A DNA stretch of 27,896 bases from CAYQLT01 sp964418425 (lineage in GTDB: Bacteria; Bacillota; Limnochordia; Limnochordales; Geochordaceae): positions 1 to 27,896 of the forward strand of contig CAYQLT010000032.1 in the NCBI GenBank assembly GCA_964418425.1. The letters are read 5' to 3'. The position numbers were made by a program, and so were the translations under genes. Each line of letters begins with the position of its first letter. Position 1 is the stretch's first letter. The notes beneath the pieces were generated by a model that saw only the letters and a program-made list of their open reading frames with translations, made no database searches and had not been told where the DNA came from. Below are positions 1 to 8,114 of this stretch, one piece after another.

Positions 1-78
1 TGGTCGGGGCGACCCGACTTGAACGGGCGACCTCTACCACCCCAAGGTAGCGCGCTAGCCAAACTGCGCCACGCCCCG
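1..78 (-). tRNA. tRNA-Pro (anticodon GGG)
   Basis: Read on the minus strand, a 7-bp acceptor stem (CGGGGCG with CGCCCCG) closes a full cloverleaf. The anticodon loop is TTGGGGT, which gives anticodon GGG and decodes CCC/CCU proline codons. The T-loop is TTCAAGT and the 3' ACCA is encoded in the DNA. The gene is complete although it touches the window edge. A sigma-A-like promoter lies just upstream. Confidence 0.96.
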
Positions 79-92
79 CCGCATCTGCCCCT

Positions 93-121
93 ACGATAGC
101 ACGCCCCCGTTGAGCCGTCAA
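93..121 (-). promoter_or_regulatory. promoter of tRNA-Pro
   Basis: On the minus strand TTGACG (121-116) and TATCGT (98-93) are separated by exactly 17 bp. Transcription would start near 86, a few bases before the mature tRNA 5' end at 78. The -35 is 5/6 and the -10 is 4/6 to the sigma-A consensus. Confidence 0.65.
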
Positions 122-185
122 CGCCGGCCCGCCCGGCAGGAGCGCCCCGCTGAGGGCCGAATGGTCGCCCCTTGGAGGCACACGC

Positions 186-1667
186 ATGGGGTCCGGTTGG
201 GGAGGCGCCCGAGCCTGGCTTCGGGCGGCAACGGCAGTGGCGGCCGCCGCGGCTTTGTCAGGCATCCATCCGGTGCACGGCCAGATCGCCCCGCCGCAGC
301 GTCCCGTTGCCTACGTGCGGGTGGCAGGGTCGCGGATGCCGACCGAAGTGCGAGACGTCGCCGCGGTTGCCCGCGAGGGCGGGGCTGTGGCGGTCGCCTT
401 CGGGTTTGCCGACCGGGTCGAGGTCGGGTGGGTGGCGTCGGACGGCACCTTCCAACGGGCATGGCGGCTTCCGGTGTCGCCAGGGGTGACGGCCCTGGCA
501 GTGGCCGATCTGGATGGTATGGGCGGCAGCGACCTCCTGGTGGGCACCGAGGGAGCGGGGTTGCTGCTGTGGGTTCGGAACGTCCTGGAAAGCCCGGTGG
601 TCCTGCCCGCCAGCGGCTACCTGTTCGGCCCGGCCCGCAAGATCGTGACTGCCGAGCTGGATGGCCGGCCCCCGGGCGAGGTGCTGGTGGTCAACGAACA
701 GGGTGAGCTGTTTGTGTTCAGTGCCGCCCTGGGCGGTGGCTACCGCAGGGTTTGGAGCAGCGCGCCCGGCCCCCCCGTGCTGGCCTGCGCGGCGGGGGAT
801 CTGGACGCAGACGGCGTGGATGAGGTGGCCGTCGGCCACCCGGGAGGCCTCATCTCGGTGGCCCGATGGGACGGAACCCGCCTGGCGCCCGTTGCGTCCA
901 CTTACCCGTGGGGAGACCCGACGGCACTGGCGGTGGCGGCCGCACCCTCCGAACCGAGACCTGGCCGGCGGGTGCTGGTCGCGGCCACATCCCGCCGCAT
1001 CGCGTACAGCTATACCCTGTCCGCCACAGGTCTGGTGACGGACCGCCAGGCCGGGCACGAGGCCCTGTCGCTGAGCTGGATGCGGGCCACCCTTGAGTCC
1101 GGTTCGCCCGGGCAGCGGCCGGTGGTGCTGCTGGAAGGCGCGGGGCCGGCGGGTATTCAGTTGTTCCGCCTCAGCGATGCGGGTCTGGCCATCTTGGCGG
1201 AGGTGGGATGGCCGGGCCCGGAGGTGCGGTTCGTACGGCTGCCCGGCGGCACGCTGGTGGCGGTTCGCCGGGACGGCACGGCCGAGGTGCTGCAGCCGGT
1301 GGATTACCACTACCTGCGGCTTGTGATGGACGGCGCGCAGGTCACACCGCAAGCCCTGCAGTGGGCGGTGGACGTACCCCTGGTGGGCGTCGATGAGCTG
1401 GCTCGTCTGGCCCGGCTCGGCGTGCAGTGGCGGCCGACCGAACGCCTCGCGCTGCTCGGTGACGGGGATGTGCGCGTGCGGGTTCAGGAGCGCAGCCTCA
1501 CCGCCAACGGCAACCGGGCCAGCGTGATCCTGCCTGCGCCGCCCCAGGTTCAGGGTAACCGCCTGTGGGTGCCCTTCGACGTGCTTCAGGGGCTCGGGTG
1601 GTTGGTTCGCTACCAGCCTCAGTACCGGGTGTTGGAGGTGCGTTCGCCGCCGCCCGGGGGCGGTTAG
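186..1667 (+). CDS. secreted FG-GAP/propeller-like protein with C-terminal stalk domain
   Basis: The 493-residue protein has an N-terminal signal peptide (basic start, Ala-rich core, likely cleavage near residue 32), so it should be exported. The middle holds repeats of the FG-GAP/VCBS type, with acidic DLDGMGGSD near residue 115 and DLDADGVDE near 205. This suggests a beta-propeller fold with calcium-binding-like loops. The last 60 or so residues resemble the copper amine oxidase N-terminal-like 'stalk' domain common in Firmicutes surface proteins: a short beta hairpin, a PAPPQVQGNRLWVPF segment and an RYQPQYRVLEVR end. The start is supported by GGAGG 7 bp upstream. Function is unknown; a role at the cell surface or in the wall is inferred. 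No enzyme motif is visible. Confidence 0.85.
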   Translation: MGSGWGGARAWLRAATAVAAAAALSGIHPVHGQIAPPQRPVAYVRVAGSRMPTEVRDVAAVAREGGAVAVAFGFADRVEVGWVASDGTFQRAWRLPVSPGVTALAVADLDGMGGSDLLVGTEGAGLLLWVRNVLESPVVLPASGYLFGPARKIVTAELDGRPPGEVLVVNEQGELFVFSAALGGGYRRVWSSAPGPPVLACAAGDLDADGVDEVAVGHPGGLISVARWDGTRLAPVASTYPWGDPTALAVAAAPSEPRPGRRVLVAATSRRIAYSYTLSATGLVTDRQAGHEALSLSWMRATLESGSPGQRPVVLLEGAGPAGIQLFRLSDAGLAILAEVGWPGPEVRFVRLPGGTLVAVRRDGTAEVLQPVDYHYLRLVMDGAQVTPQALQWAVDVPLVGVDELARLARLGVQWRPTERLALLGDGDVRVRVQERSLTANGNRASVILPAPPQVQGNRLWVPFDVLQGLGWLVRYQPQYRVLEVRSPPPGGG

Positions 1668-1694
1668 AACGGGAAGGTGGGTTCGGGGCGCACG

Positions 1695-2003
1695 ATGAAA
1701 GCCCGCGAGGAGGCTTCCGGGCAGCGGACGGTGGCGCTGCGAGCGTGGATCTCCGGGCGGGTGCAGGGGGTGGGCTTTCGCGACTTCACCTGCCGGCAGG
1801 CTCGACAACTGGGGGTGCGGGGTTACGTGCGCAACCTGCCGGACGGCCGAGTGGAGGTGCACGCCGAAGGGCCGAAAGAGCGGGTGGATGCTCTGGTGGA
1901 GGCGTTGCGGCGAGGCCCTGCGGGTGCCCGGGTGACTTCGGTGGACATCCAGCCGGTGCCGCCGCAGGAGAGCTATGCGGACTTTGCGATCCGGTATTTT
2001 TGA
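1695..2003 (+). CDS. acyP: acylphosphatase
   Basis: Acylphosphatases hydrolyse the carboxyl-phosphate bond of acyl phosphates such as carbamoyl phosphate or 1,3-bisphosphoglycerate in the cytoplasm. The protein has the family hallmark SGRVQGVGFRDF, which supplies the phosphate-binding loop and catalytic Arg, followed by GVRGYVRNLPDGRVEV with the catalytic Asn. ATG at 1695 gives 102 residues, close to the usual 90-100. A GTG at 1677 is in frame and would add six residues, but the GGAAGG motif then sits almost on the start codon. The gene lies 27 bp after the secreted protein and 15 bp before the uracil-DNA glycosylase, so it is probably cotranscribed with them. Identity is confident; the start is not. 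Confidence 0.92.
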   Translation: MKAREEASGQRTVALRAWISGRVQGVGFRDFTCRQARQLGVRGYVRNLPDGRVEVHAEGPKERVDALVEALRRGPAGARVTSVDIQPVPPQESYADFAIRYF

Positions 2004-2018
2004 AGGGGGGCGCCGGGT

Positions 2019-2822
2019 GTGAGCCGACGTTTCAGGCAGCCGCCGTCCCAGGCTTCCACGCCGCTGAGGCACCAGCCGACGCTTTTCGACCCCGAGCCTC
2101 CGCAGGCCCCGGGGCTGCCTGCAGAGCTGGCCGGGCCGGACGAACGGCCCCGCCTGCCTGCCCAAACCCCGGCGGCCGGCGCGAGGGCCGATGGTGAACT
2201 GTTCGGCCCGGCGCCCGACGAGTGGGAGGCCCGGCTGGCCCGGGCCAGGGACCTGCAGGCGCTGGAGGCCGTGGTCAAGGGTTGCACCCGGTGCGGCCTG
2301 CGAGCGGGTTGCCGCCAGGTGGTCTTTGGGGAGGGAAATCCGGCCGCGCGGCTTATGTTGGTGGGGGAGGGGCCCGGCCAGGTTGAGGACGAAACGGGGC
2401 GGCCATTTGTGGGCCCCGCGGGCCAGTTGCTGGATCGCATGCTGGCAGCCATCGGCCTGAACCGCAGCGACGTGTACATCGCCAACGTGGTGAAATGCCG
2501 GCCCCCCAACAACCGGGTACCCACGCCCGAGGAGGCCATGGCCTGCTGGCCCAACCTCCGACGGCAACTGGAGCTGATTCGGCCGGAGCTGGTCCTGTGT
2601 CTGGGGGCGACGGCGGCCCGGCAGCTGGTGGATGCGAAAGGCAGCGTGAGCGCCCTGCGGGGGCGATGGGTGGTCCGAAACGGCGTGCGCCATCTCGTCT
2701 CATTCCACCCGGCGGCATTGCTGCGCACACCGGCCTACAAGGCGCTCGCCTGGCAAGACCTCCAGATGGTGCAAAAGGCCCTGCAGGAGCTGCCGCCCAA
2801 ATCGCACAGGGGGACGTGGTAA
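2019..2822 (+). CDS. uracil-DNA glycosylase, family 4 (4Fe-4S)
   Basis: The enzyme excises uracil from DNA to start base-excision repair of deaminated cytosine. The catalytic core starts near residue 80. Four cysteines placed as in family 4 enzymes (C89, C92, C160, C176) would bind the iron-sulfur cluster. Motif A is GEGPGQVED (117-124) and the C-terminal motif is HPAALLR. The core is preceded by about 80 residues rich in Pro and Ala that are not part of the usual fold (family members are commonly near 200 residues; this one is 267). The GTG start has AGGGGGG 8 bp upstream. It lies 15 bp after the acylphosphatase gene, and the next gene starts 1 bp after its stop, so coupling with the EF-G paralogue is likely. 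Confidence 0.95.
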   Translation: MSRRFRQPPSQASTPLRHQPTLFDPEPPQAPGLPAELAGPDERPRLPAQTPAAGARADGELFGPAPDEWEARLARARDLQALEAVVKGCTRCGLRAGCRQVVFGEGNPAARLMLVGEGPGQVEDETGRPFVGPAGQLLDRMLAAIGLNRSDVYIANVVKCRPPNNRVPTPEEAMACWPNLRRQLELIRPELVLCLGATAARQLVDAKGSVSALRGRWVVRNGVRHLVSFHPAALLRTPAYKALAWQDLQMVQKALQELPPKSHRGTW

Positions 2823-2823
2823 C

Positions 2824-4929
2824 GTGGCAGCGGTACCGGCAGTCGAGAGCATCCGCAATGTGGCCCTGATCGGCCATGGCGGGGCCGGCAAGACGACACT
2901 GGCGGAGGCGATGCTGTACCTCAGCGGCGCCGTCACGCGGCTGGGAAGCGTCGATCAGGGAACCGCCACCACCGACTTCGACCCCGAGGAGGTGCGGCGC
3001 AAGGTCAGCATCAACGCCGCGCTGGCGGCCTGCCGCTTTGCCGACCACCGCCTCAATTTCCTGGACACCCCCGGCTACTTCGACTTTGTGGGGGAGGTCG
3101 TGGGCGCCCTTCGGGTGGTGGAGGGTGCGGTGGTGGTCTATTCGGCGCCCCACGGCGTCGAGGTCGGCTCCGAGCAGGTGTGGGAACTGGCGGACCGCCC
3201 GTATCCCGGGGGCCCAAGCCTGGCACGCCTGGCTTTCGTGAACCGGATGGACCGGGAAAACGCCAGCTTCAGCCGCACGGTGGAGCAGATGCGCAGGCTT
3301 TACGGCACCCGGGTGGTCGCCCTGCAGATCCCCATGGGTGAGGCGGAGCAGTTCGCAGGCGTCATCGACCTCTTGACCATGAAGGCCTACCCGGCCACCG
3401 ACCGGTTCGGAACCGGCGAGCCCGTGGAGATACCCGCCGCCTTCGCCCAGGAGGCGAAGAACTGGCGAGACCAGCTGGTGGAGGCCATCGCCGCCACCGA
3501 TGATGAGCTGACCGCGAAGTTCCTGGAAGAGCAACCCATCGAACCCGATGAGCTGCAGCGAGCACTTCGCCAGGCGGTGCACCGTGGAACCCTGGTGCCG
3601 GTGGCCTGCGGGTCGGCGGCCCGGGGCATCGGGGTGGAGCGGCTGATGGAGCTGGTCATCGGGCTTCTGCCCTCCCCGGCGGACGTCGAGGCCCAGAGGG
3701 CGGAGGATGTTCGAAGCGGCGAGGCGGTCGTCTGCCCGCCCGCGCGGGATTCCCGCCTGGCGGCGCTGGTGTTCAAGACCATGGCCGATCCGTACGTGGG
3801 CCGCCTGAACCTGTTTCGGGTCTACTCCGGCGTGGTGCGCTCCGACAGCGTGGTGCACAACCCGAACCGGGGCCGGGACGAGCGCATCGGCCAGCTGTTC
3901 ATCCCCAGGGGGAAGGAGCAGGTGCAGGTGGCCGAGCTGGGCCCCGGGGAGATCGGGGCGGTCGCCAAGCTGCAGGAGACCGGCACGGGGGACACGCTGA
4001 CGCTGCGGGACAGCCCCGTGCGGTTGCCGGGGATCGTCTTCCCGGAGCCGGCCCTCACCATGGCCGTCCAGCCCAAGGGAAGGGGCGACGAGGAGAAGAT
4101 CTCGTCGGGCTTGAGCCGCCTGGCGGAGGAAGACCCGACGGTGCGGGTGGACAAGAACACCGAGACGAACCAGATCCTGGTCTCGGGCATGGGGGAGCTG
4201 CACCTCGAGGTGATCACCAGCCGGCTTCAGAAGAAGTTCGGGGTGGAGGTGGAGCTGACCCAGCCCAAGGTACCCTACCGGGAAACCATCCGGGCAACCC
4301 AGCGGGCGGAAGGGAAGTACAAGAAGCAGACGGGCGGCCGGGGCCAGTACGGCCACGTGTTTTTGGAGATCGCCCCGCTGGAGCCGGGCAAGGGCTTCGA
4401 GTTCGTCGACAAGATCTTCGGGGGCGCCGTGCCCAAGCAGTACATCCCGGCGGTGGAGAAGGGGGTCCGGGAGACCTGCGCGGAGGGGGTGCTGGCCGGC
4501 TACCCGGTGGTGGACGTGCAGGTCACCCTGTACGACGGATCGTACCATCCGGTGGACTCCTCGGAACTGGCCTTCAAGATCGCCTCTTCCATGGCCTTCA
4601 AGAAGGCGTTCGTGGAAGCCCATCCCGTCATGCTGGAACCCATCCTGCTGGTGGAGGTCACGGTGCCCGAAGCTTACATGGGCGACGTGATCAGCGAGCT
4701 GAACAAGAAGCGGGGCCGGATCCTGGGCATGGAGGCCCGGGATGGGTTACGGGTGGTGCGGGCCCACGCGCCCATGGCGGAGATGTTCCGCTTCGCGGTG
4801 GACCTTCGGTCCATCACGGGCGGGCGGGGGCGGTTTCGGGCGCAGTTCGACCATTACGAAGAGGTACCCGCGCACATCGCCGAGCAGGTCATCGCACAGG
4901 CCAGGGCCGCCAGAGAGCAGTCTTCGTGA
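2824..4929 (+). CDS. elongation factor G-like GTPase (EF-G paralogue)
   Basis: The 701-residue protein has the full EF-G layout: G domain with P-loop GHGGAGKTT (17-25), DTPG (81-84) and NRMD (140-143, in place of the common NKMD), then domains II to V. The switch I segment reads RRKVSIN instead of the RGITI stretch of housekeeping EF-G. Together with the GHGGAGKTTL P-loop, this places it with the EF-G2/'EF-G-like' paralogues rather than with the translocase encoded in the str operon (rpsL-rpsG-fusA-tuf), and none of those neighbours is present here. A ribosome-associated GTPase role is known for the family; the exact job is not settled. GTG start, 1 bp after the glycosylase stop. Confidence 0.9.
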   Translation: MAAVPAVESIRNVALIGHGGAGKTTLAEAMLYLSGAVTRLGSVDQGTATTDFDPEEVRRKVSINAALAACRFADHRLNFLDTPGYFDFVGEVVGALRVVEGAVVVYSAPHGVEVGSEQVWELADRPYPGGPSLARLAFVNRMDRENASFSRTVEQMRRLYGTRVVALQIPMGEAEQFAGVIDLLTMKAYPATDRFGTGEPVEIPAAFAQEAKNWRDQLVEAIAATDDELTAKFLEEQPIEPDELQRALRQAVHRGTLVPVACGSAARGIGVERLMELVIGLLPSPADVEAQRAEDVRSGEAVVCPPARDSRLAALVFKTMADPYVGRLNLFRVYSGVVRSDSVVHNPNRGRDERIGQLFIPRGKEQVQVAELGPGEIGAVAKLQETGTGDTLTLRDSPVRLPGIVFPEPALTMAVQPKGRGDEEKISSGLSRLAEEDPTVRVDKNTETNQILVSGMGELHLEVITSRLQKKFGVEVELTQPKVPYRETIRATQRAEGKYKKQTGGRGQYGHVFLEIAPLEPGKGFEFVDKIFGGAVPKQYIPAVEKGVRETCAEGVLAGYPVVDVQVTLYDGSYHPVDSSELAFKIASSMAFKKAFVEAHPVMLEPILLVEVTVPEAYMGDVISELNKKRGRILGMEARDGLRVVRAHAPMAEMFRFAVDLRSITGGRGRFRAQFDHYEEVPAHIAEQVIAQARAAREQSS

Positions 4930-4998
4930 CCGGCCCGCTCATGGCATCGCCGGCCGCCACATAGGGTGCAACGGAGGAGCCGGCAGGGGGGTTGCACC

Positions 4999-5466
4999 GT
5001 GGCGGCGGCTTGGTCGGGCTCGATTCGGGGCGGCGGGGTCGGGTCCAGGCGGGCTCCCGCGGCGAGCCGGCGTGCCGGCGAGGTCGGATGGCCGGCTGCG
5101 GGGGCGGTGCTGGTGGGTTGCGCTGTCGCGCTGGGGCTTTTGGTTGGGGCCTCGGTGGTGCTTGGAGTCGGGCAGCGGATCGGTCTGGTGGGGGCTCTCC
5201 CGCCGGTTGCCTATACGGCCGGGACGTACGCGGCGGGAGCGGCCGGTAGCTGGGTGGCTGGCCGGCTCAGCCGACGGCGGGGGGCGCTGGTGGGGCTGGG
5301 CGTCGCGGTGGCGGTCGGGGCGGTAGCCCTGTGGGCAGGGTCGGCCGCGCCCTCGCCGCCGGACCCCAGCGTGGCAGACCAAGCCCGATGGGTGACCGTG
5401 ACGGTGCGGATGGTGCTGGCCGCCGCTGTCTTCGCGCTGGCGGGCGCCCTGGGCGTGGGGCCCTGA
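4999..5466 (+). CDS. TIGR04086-like four-helix membrane protein
   Basis: A 155-residue integral membrane protein with about four hydrophobic segments. The LPPVAYTAGTYAAG... AGRLSRRRGALVGLGVAV pattern, with a basic SRRRG turn between helices 2 and 3, resembles the TIGR04086 family of small Firmicutes membrane proteins of unknown function. The GTG at 4999 has AGGGGGG 7 bp upstream. An in-frame GTG at 4966 is open but has a poorer ribosome site. The gene is 69 bp after the EF-G paralogue and converges on the CoA-binding gene with a 38-bp gap. Family placement rests on layout only. Confidence 0.7.
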   Translation: MAAAWSGSIRGGGVGSRRAPAASRRAGEVGWPAAGAVLVGCAVALGLLVGASVVLGVGQRIGLVGALPPVAYTAGTYAAGAAGSWVAGRLSRRRGALVGLGVAVAVGAVALWAGSAAPSPPDPSVADQARWVTVTVRMVLAAAVFALAGALGVGP

Positions 5467-5504
5467 TCTGGGGCGGTGCAGGGCCCGGCGGGTTGAGGAG
5501 CCGC

Positions 5505-5915
5505 CTACAGCTGTCCCAGAGCGCGCAGGCGTTCGTGCTCGGTGCGGATGCAGCGGTCCATGACCACCATGAGGCCGGCATCTCGGGCCCGGCGTGCCGC
5601 CTGCTCATGCACGATGCCGCTTTGCAACCACACGGCCCGGGCGCGGATGGCAATGGCCTGCTCCACAATTTCCGGCACGTGCTGCGGCCTGCGAAAGACG
5701 TCCACCACGTCCACCGCGGTGGGCACCGACAGCAGGTCCGGGTAGGTTCGCAGCCCCATCACCTCGGCAGCCAGAGGGTTGACCGGGATCACCTGGTAGC
5801 CCTGGCGGCGAAGATAGCTGGCAACCTGGTAGCTGGGGCGGGCCGGATCCGGCGACAGGCCCACCACGGCGATGGTTCGGGCCGTGCGCAGGATGGACAG
5901 GATCTCGTCGTTCAC
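5505..5915 (-). CDS. CoA-binding domain protein (YccU-like)
   Basis: A 136-residue single-domain protein with a Rossmann fold of the CoA_binding type found in succinyl-CoA synthetase alpha. An N-terminal beta strand and glycine turn (TIAVVGLSPDPARPSYQVA) is followed by YQVIPVNP and the conserved late segment AVWLQSGIVHEQA. Stand-alone proteins of this kind bind CoA or a related nucleotide, but no reaction is established. The GTG at 5915 gives the usual length; longer open frame upstream runs across the tRNA-Trp gene and is not coding. The gene stands alone between convergent and divergent neighbours. Confidence 0.9.
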   Translation of the reverse strand: MNDEILSILRTARTIAVVGLSPDPARPSYQVASYLRRQGYQVIPVNPLAAEVMGLRTYPDLLSVPTAVDVVDVFRRPQHVPEIVEQAIAIRARAVWLQSGIVHEQAARRARDAGLMVVMDRCIRTEHERLRALGQL

Positions 5916-5935
5916 AGCTCGGTTCGCCCTTTCCG

Positions 5936-5965
5936 TTGATTGCGAGGGCCCCTTGCTGTTATAAT
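5936..5965 (+). promoter_or_regulatory. promoter of tRNA-Trp
   Basis: TTGATT (5936-5941) and a perfect TATAAT (5960-5965) are separated by 18 bp, with the mature tRNA beginning 12 bp after the -10. The match is strong for a sigma-A promoter. Confidence 0.75.
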
Positions 5966-5977
5966 CGCGCTCGGCGC

Positions 5978-6053
5978 AGGGGAGTAGCTCAACTGGCAGA
6001 GCACCGGTCTCCAAAACCGGGGGCTGCAGGTTCGAGTCCTGTCTCCCCTGCCA
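5978..6053 (+). tRNA. tRNA-Trp (anticodon CCA)
   Basis: A full 76-nt cloverleaf with acceptor stem AGGGGAG/CTCCCCT, anticodon loop CTCCAAA giving CCA, T-loop TTCGAGT and encoded 3' GCCA. In many Firmicutes tRNA-Trp sits beside secE-nusG; here it is alone and is followed by a defence-type nuclease gene. After the tRNA, 6054-6291 holds no gene. It contains an 8-bp stem hairpin (6177-6184 with 6196-6203) without a T-run. Confidence 0.97.
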
Positions 6054-6291
6054 TCGTTTTCCTGGCCTGAGCGTCGATGCAACCCGGCCCTCGGGTGCCT
6101 TCTCCCGCCAAGAGGGCTCGTTGACGGGCTTTTCCTCCGCACACCGTCCGCAGACTGCTCTCCCGCACCCTTTGCGGCCGGGCGCAGGCCGTTTACGCCC
6201 GGCGGGAAGGATATCTCCTCCTGGAGATGTATGGGATGCTCGCCGCAAACCTTTGGTTGGGCAAGAGGGGCCATCCCACGGGAGGCACGGG

Positions 6292-8043
6292 ATGCTGACC
6301 AGGCTGGTCATCCGAAACTTCAAGCGCTTCGACGACGTAGAGATCGAGCTGGGCAATCCGGTGGTGTTCATCGGCCCCAATGACTCGGGGAAGACCACCG
6401 CCCTGCAGGCCCTTGCCCTGTGGGACGTCGGGGTTAAGAAATGGCTCGAGCGCCGGGGAGGCAAGTCTTTTCCCGAGAGGCGTCCCGGCGTAACCATCAA
6501 CCGGAGAGACCTGATCGCGGTTCCCGTCCCCGATGCCAACCTGCTGTGGCGTCACCTGCGGGTTCGGTCCATGGTTCGCAAGGAGGGAGGGCGATCGCGC
6601 GCCACGGAGAACGTGCGAATTGAGATCATTGTCGACGGGGTCACCGGCGACCGAACCTGGCAATGCGGTTTTGAGTTCGACTACGCCAACGAGGAGTCCT
6701 TCTACTGCCGGCCGCTGCGAGTGGGAGAGGGGCACAAGGACGGGCGCATGCCGGTGCCTGCGCAGGCGAGCCAGGTGCGCCTGGCGTACCTGCCCCCGAT
6801 GTCCGGCCTGGCCGCTGAAGAGTACCGCATGGACCCGGGCGAGATCCACGTACGGATCGGCGAAGGCCGCACTGCCGACGTCCTGCGCAACTTGTGCTAC
6901 CAAATCACCCGTCCCCCCGACGCAACCAACGCAGGAACCTCGAAGTCGGCAGGAGAGTCCCGGTGGCGCCAGTTGGTGGAGGAGATCCGATCCCTCTTCG
7001 GCGTGACGCTCCTGGAGCCCACGTACATCCCGGAGAGAGGGCAGCTTCTGCTTCGCTACAAAGAGGAAGGCGGAGCGATCCTGGACATTTCCGCCGCGGG
7101 GCGTGGCCTGCAGCAAACGCTACTGCTGTTGGCCTACATGTACTCGAACCCGGGCGCGGTATTGCTCCTGGATGAGCCGGATGCCCACCTGGAGATCTTG
7201 AGGCAGCGCCAGACCTACCACCTTCTGACCGACGTGGCCGCTCGGCTGGGGAACCAGATCATCGCCGCGACCCACTCAGAGGTCGTCCTCAACGAGGCCG
7301 CCGGACGCGACCTGGTCATCGCGTTCGTGGGAAAGCCCCACCGCCTCAATGACCGGGGCACTCAGGTCATCAAGGCGCTGGCCAGCATAGGGTTCGAACA
7401 GTATTACCTGGCCGAGCAGAAGAGATGGGTGCTCTACCTGGAAGGCTCGACGGATCTGGCTATCCTGAAGGCCCTGGCAGACCGGCTGGGACACAAGGCT
7501 GCCACGTTGCTGGAGCGTCCCTTCGTGCATTACGTGGGCAACCAGCCTCGAAAGGCCGAGGAACATTTCTTCGGCCTGCGGGAAGCCGTGCCGGGCCTTC
7601 GGGGGATCGGGATCTACGACCGGGACGTGGCCGTTCCGGAGAACCCCTACCTTCGTCACCTGACCTGGCGGCAGCAGGAGCTGGAGAACTACCTGTTGTT
7701 GCCTGAGGTGCTGCGGGCCTACGCTCGTTCGGGCCTTCCGGACGACCTGTTTGGGCTGGCGGAGGCCGACCGCCGGGAGGCCACCATGGAACAATGCCTT
7801 GTAGACCTGGTACCCCCGGTCGCGTACCGAAACCGGCAGGACCGGTGGTGGAGTGACATCAAGGCCAGCCAGTTTCTGGACCGCCTCTTCGAGGAGTACT
7901 TCCGAAGGTTGGCTCTGCCCAACCTCATGCGCAAGACCGATTATCACCAGCTAGCTCGGCTCATGCCCGCCGAACTGATCGCCGAGGAGGTACGGGAGAA
8001 GCTCGATGCCATCGTGGAAGTCGCCTCCCAGGCGGAGCCGTGA
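6292..8043 (+). CDS. AAA ATPase-TOPRIM nuclease (OLD/PARIS-like)
   Basis: A 583-residue protein of the overcoming-lysogenization-defect (OLD) class. An SMC/ABC-like ATPase occupies the first two thirds: LVIRNFKRFDDVEI start, Walker A GPNDSGKTT (28-36), signature-like SAAGRGLQQTLLLLAY near 265, and Walker B LLLDEPDAHLEI near 290 with the following ATHSEV. The last third looks like a TOPRIM nuclease: LYLEGSTDLAILKAL near 382 with the metal-binding Glu, YDRD near 441, and RQQELENYLL near 461, a segment typical of DUF4435-type TOPRIM domains. Such proteins act in phage defence as DNA or tRNA nucleases. The ATG has GGAGG 6 bp upstream; the open frame back to 6121 shows no protein features. No partner gene is visible, so it is either a single-gene OLD nuclease or a fused PARIS-like protein. 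Confidence 0.88.
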   Translation: MLTRLVIRNFKRFDDVEIELGNPVVFIGPNDSGKTTALQALALWDVGVKKWLERRGGKSFPERRPGVTINRRDLIAVPVPDANLLWRHLRVRSMVRKEGGRSRATENVRIEIIVDGVTGDRTWQCGFEFDYANEESFYCRPLRVGEGHKDGRMPVPAQASQVRLAYLPPMSGLAAEEYRMDPGEIHVRIGEGRTADVLRNLCYQITRPPDATNAGTSKSAGESRWRQLVEEIRSLFGVTLLEPTYIPERGQLLLRYKEEGGAILDISAAGRGLQQTLLLLAYMYSNPGAVLLLDEPDAHLEILRQRQTYHLLTDVAARLGNQIIAATHSEVVLNEAAGRDLVIAFVGKPHRLNDRGTQVIKALASIGFEQYYLAEQKRWVLYLEGSTDLAILKALADRLGHKAATLLERPFVHYVGNQPRKAEEHFFGLREAVPGLRGIGIYDRDVAVPENPYLRHLTWRQQELENYLLLPEVLRAYARSGLPDDLFGLAEADRREATMEQCLVDLVPPVAYRNRQDRWWSDIKASQFLDRLFEEYFRRLALPNLMRKTDYHQLARLMPAELIAEEVREKLDAIVEVASQAEP

Positions 8044-8051
8044 CCCCCGAG

Positions 8052-8063
8052 GCTTCGTGAAGC
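8052..8063. repeat. inverted repeat 1 of the recombinase upstream region
   Basis: GCTTC and GAAGC flank a 2-bp centre, 9 bp after the stop of the AAA-TOPRIM gene. It is short and could be chance, but two longer perfect palindromes follow within 85 bp. Confidence 0.5.
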
Positions 8064-8088
8064 GCGAGCACGGGCCGACCGAGGGGGC

Positions 8089-8104
8089 CCTGCTGCGCAG
8101 CAGG
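8089..8104. repeat. 16-bp perfect palindrome
   Basis: CCTGCTGCGCAGCAGG is identical to its reverse complement. It lies 10 bp before the longer 32-bp palindrome in the spacer between the AAA-TOPRIM and recombinase genes. Confidence 0.8.
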
Positions 8105-8114
8105 AATTGGGTCG

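Noticed and set aside
258..2693. 811-residue open frame on the minus strand
   Set aside because: It lies opposite secreted protein, acylphosphatase and glycosylase genes that have clear motifs; high GC keeps antisense frames open. No recognisable domain.
2353..4623. 756-residue open frame on the minus strand
   Set aside because: Antisense shadow of the EF-G paralogue and glycosylase; composition rich in Arg, His and Pro with no motifs.
6121..6291. Longer N-terminus for the AAA-TOPRIM protein
   Set aside because: The ATG at 6292 has GGAGG 6 bp upstream and starts the usual ATPase strand; the upstream residues are low complexity.
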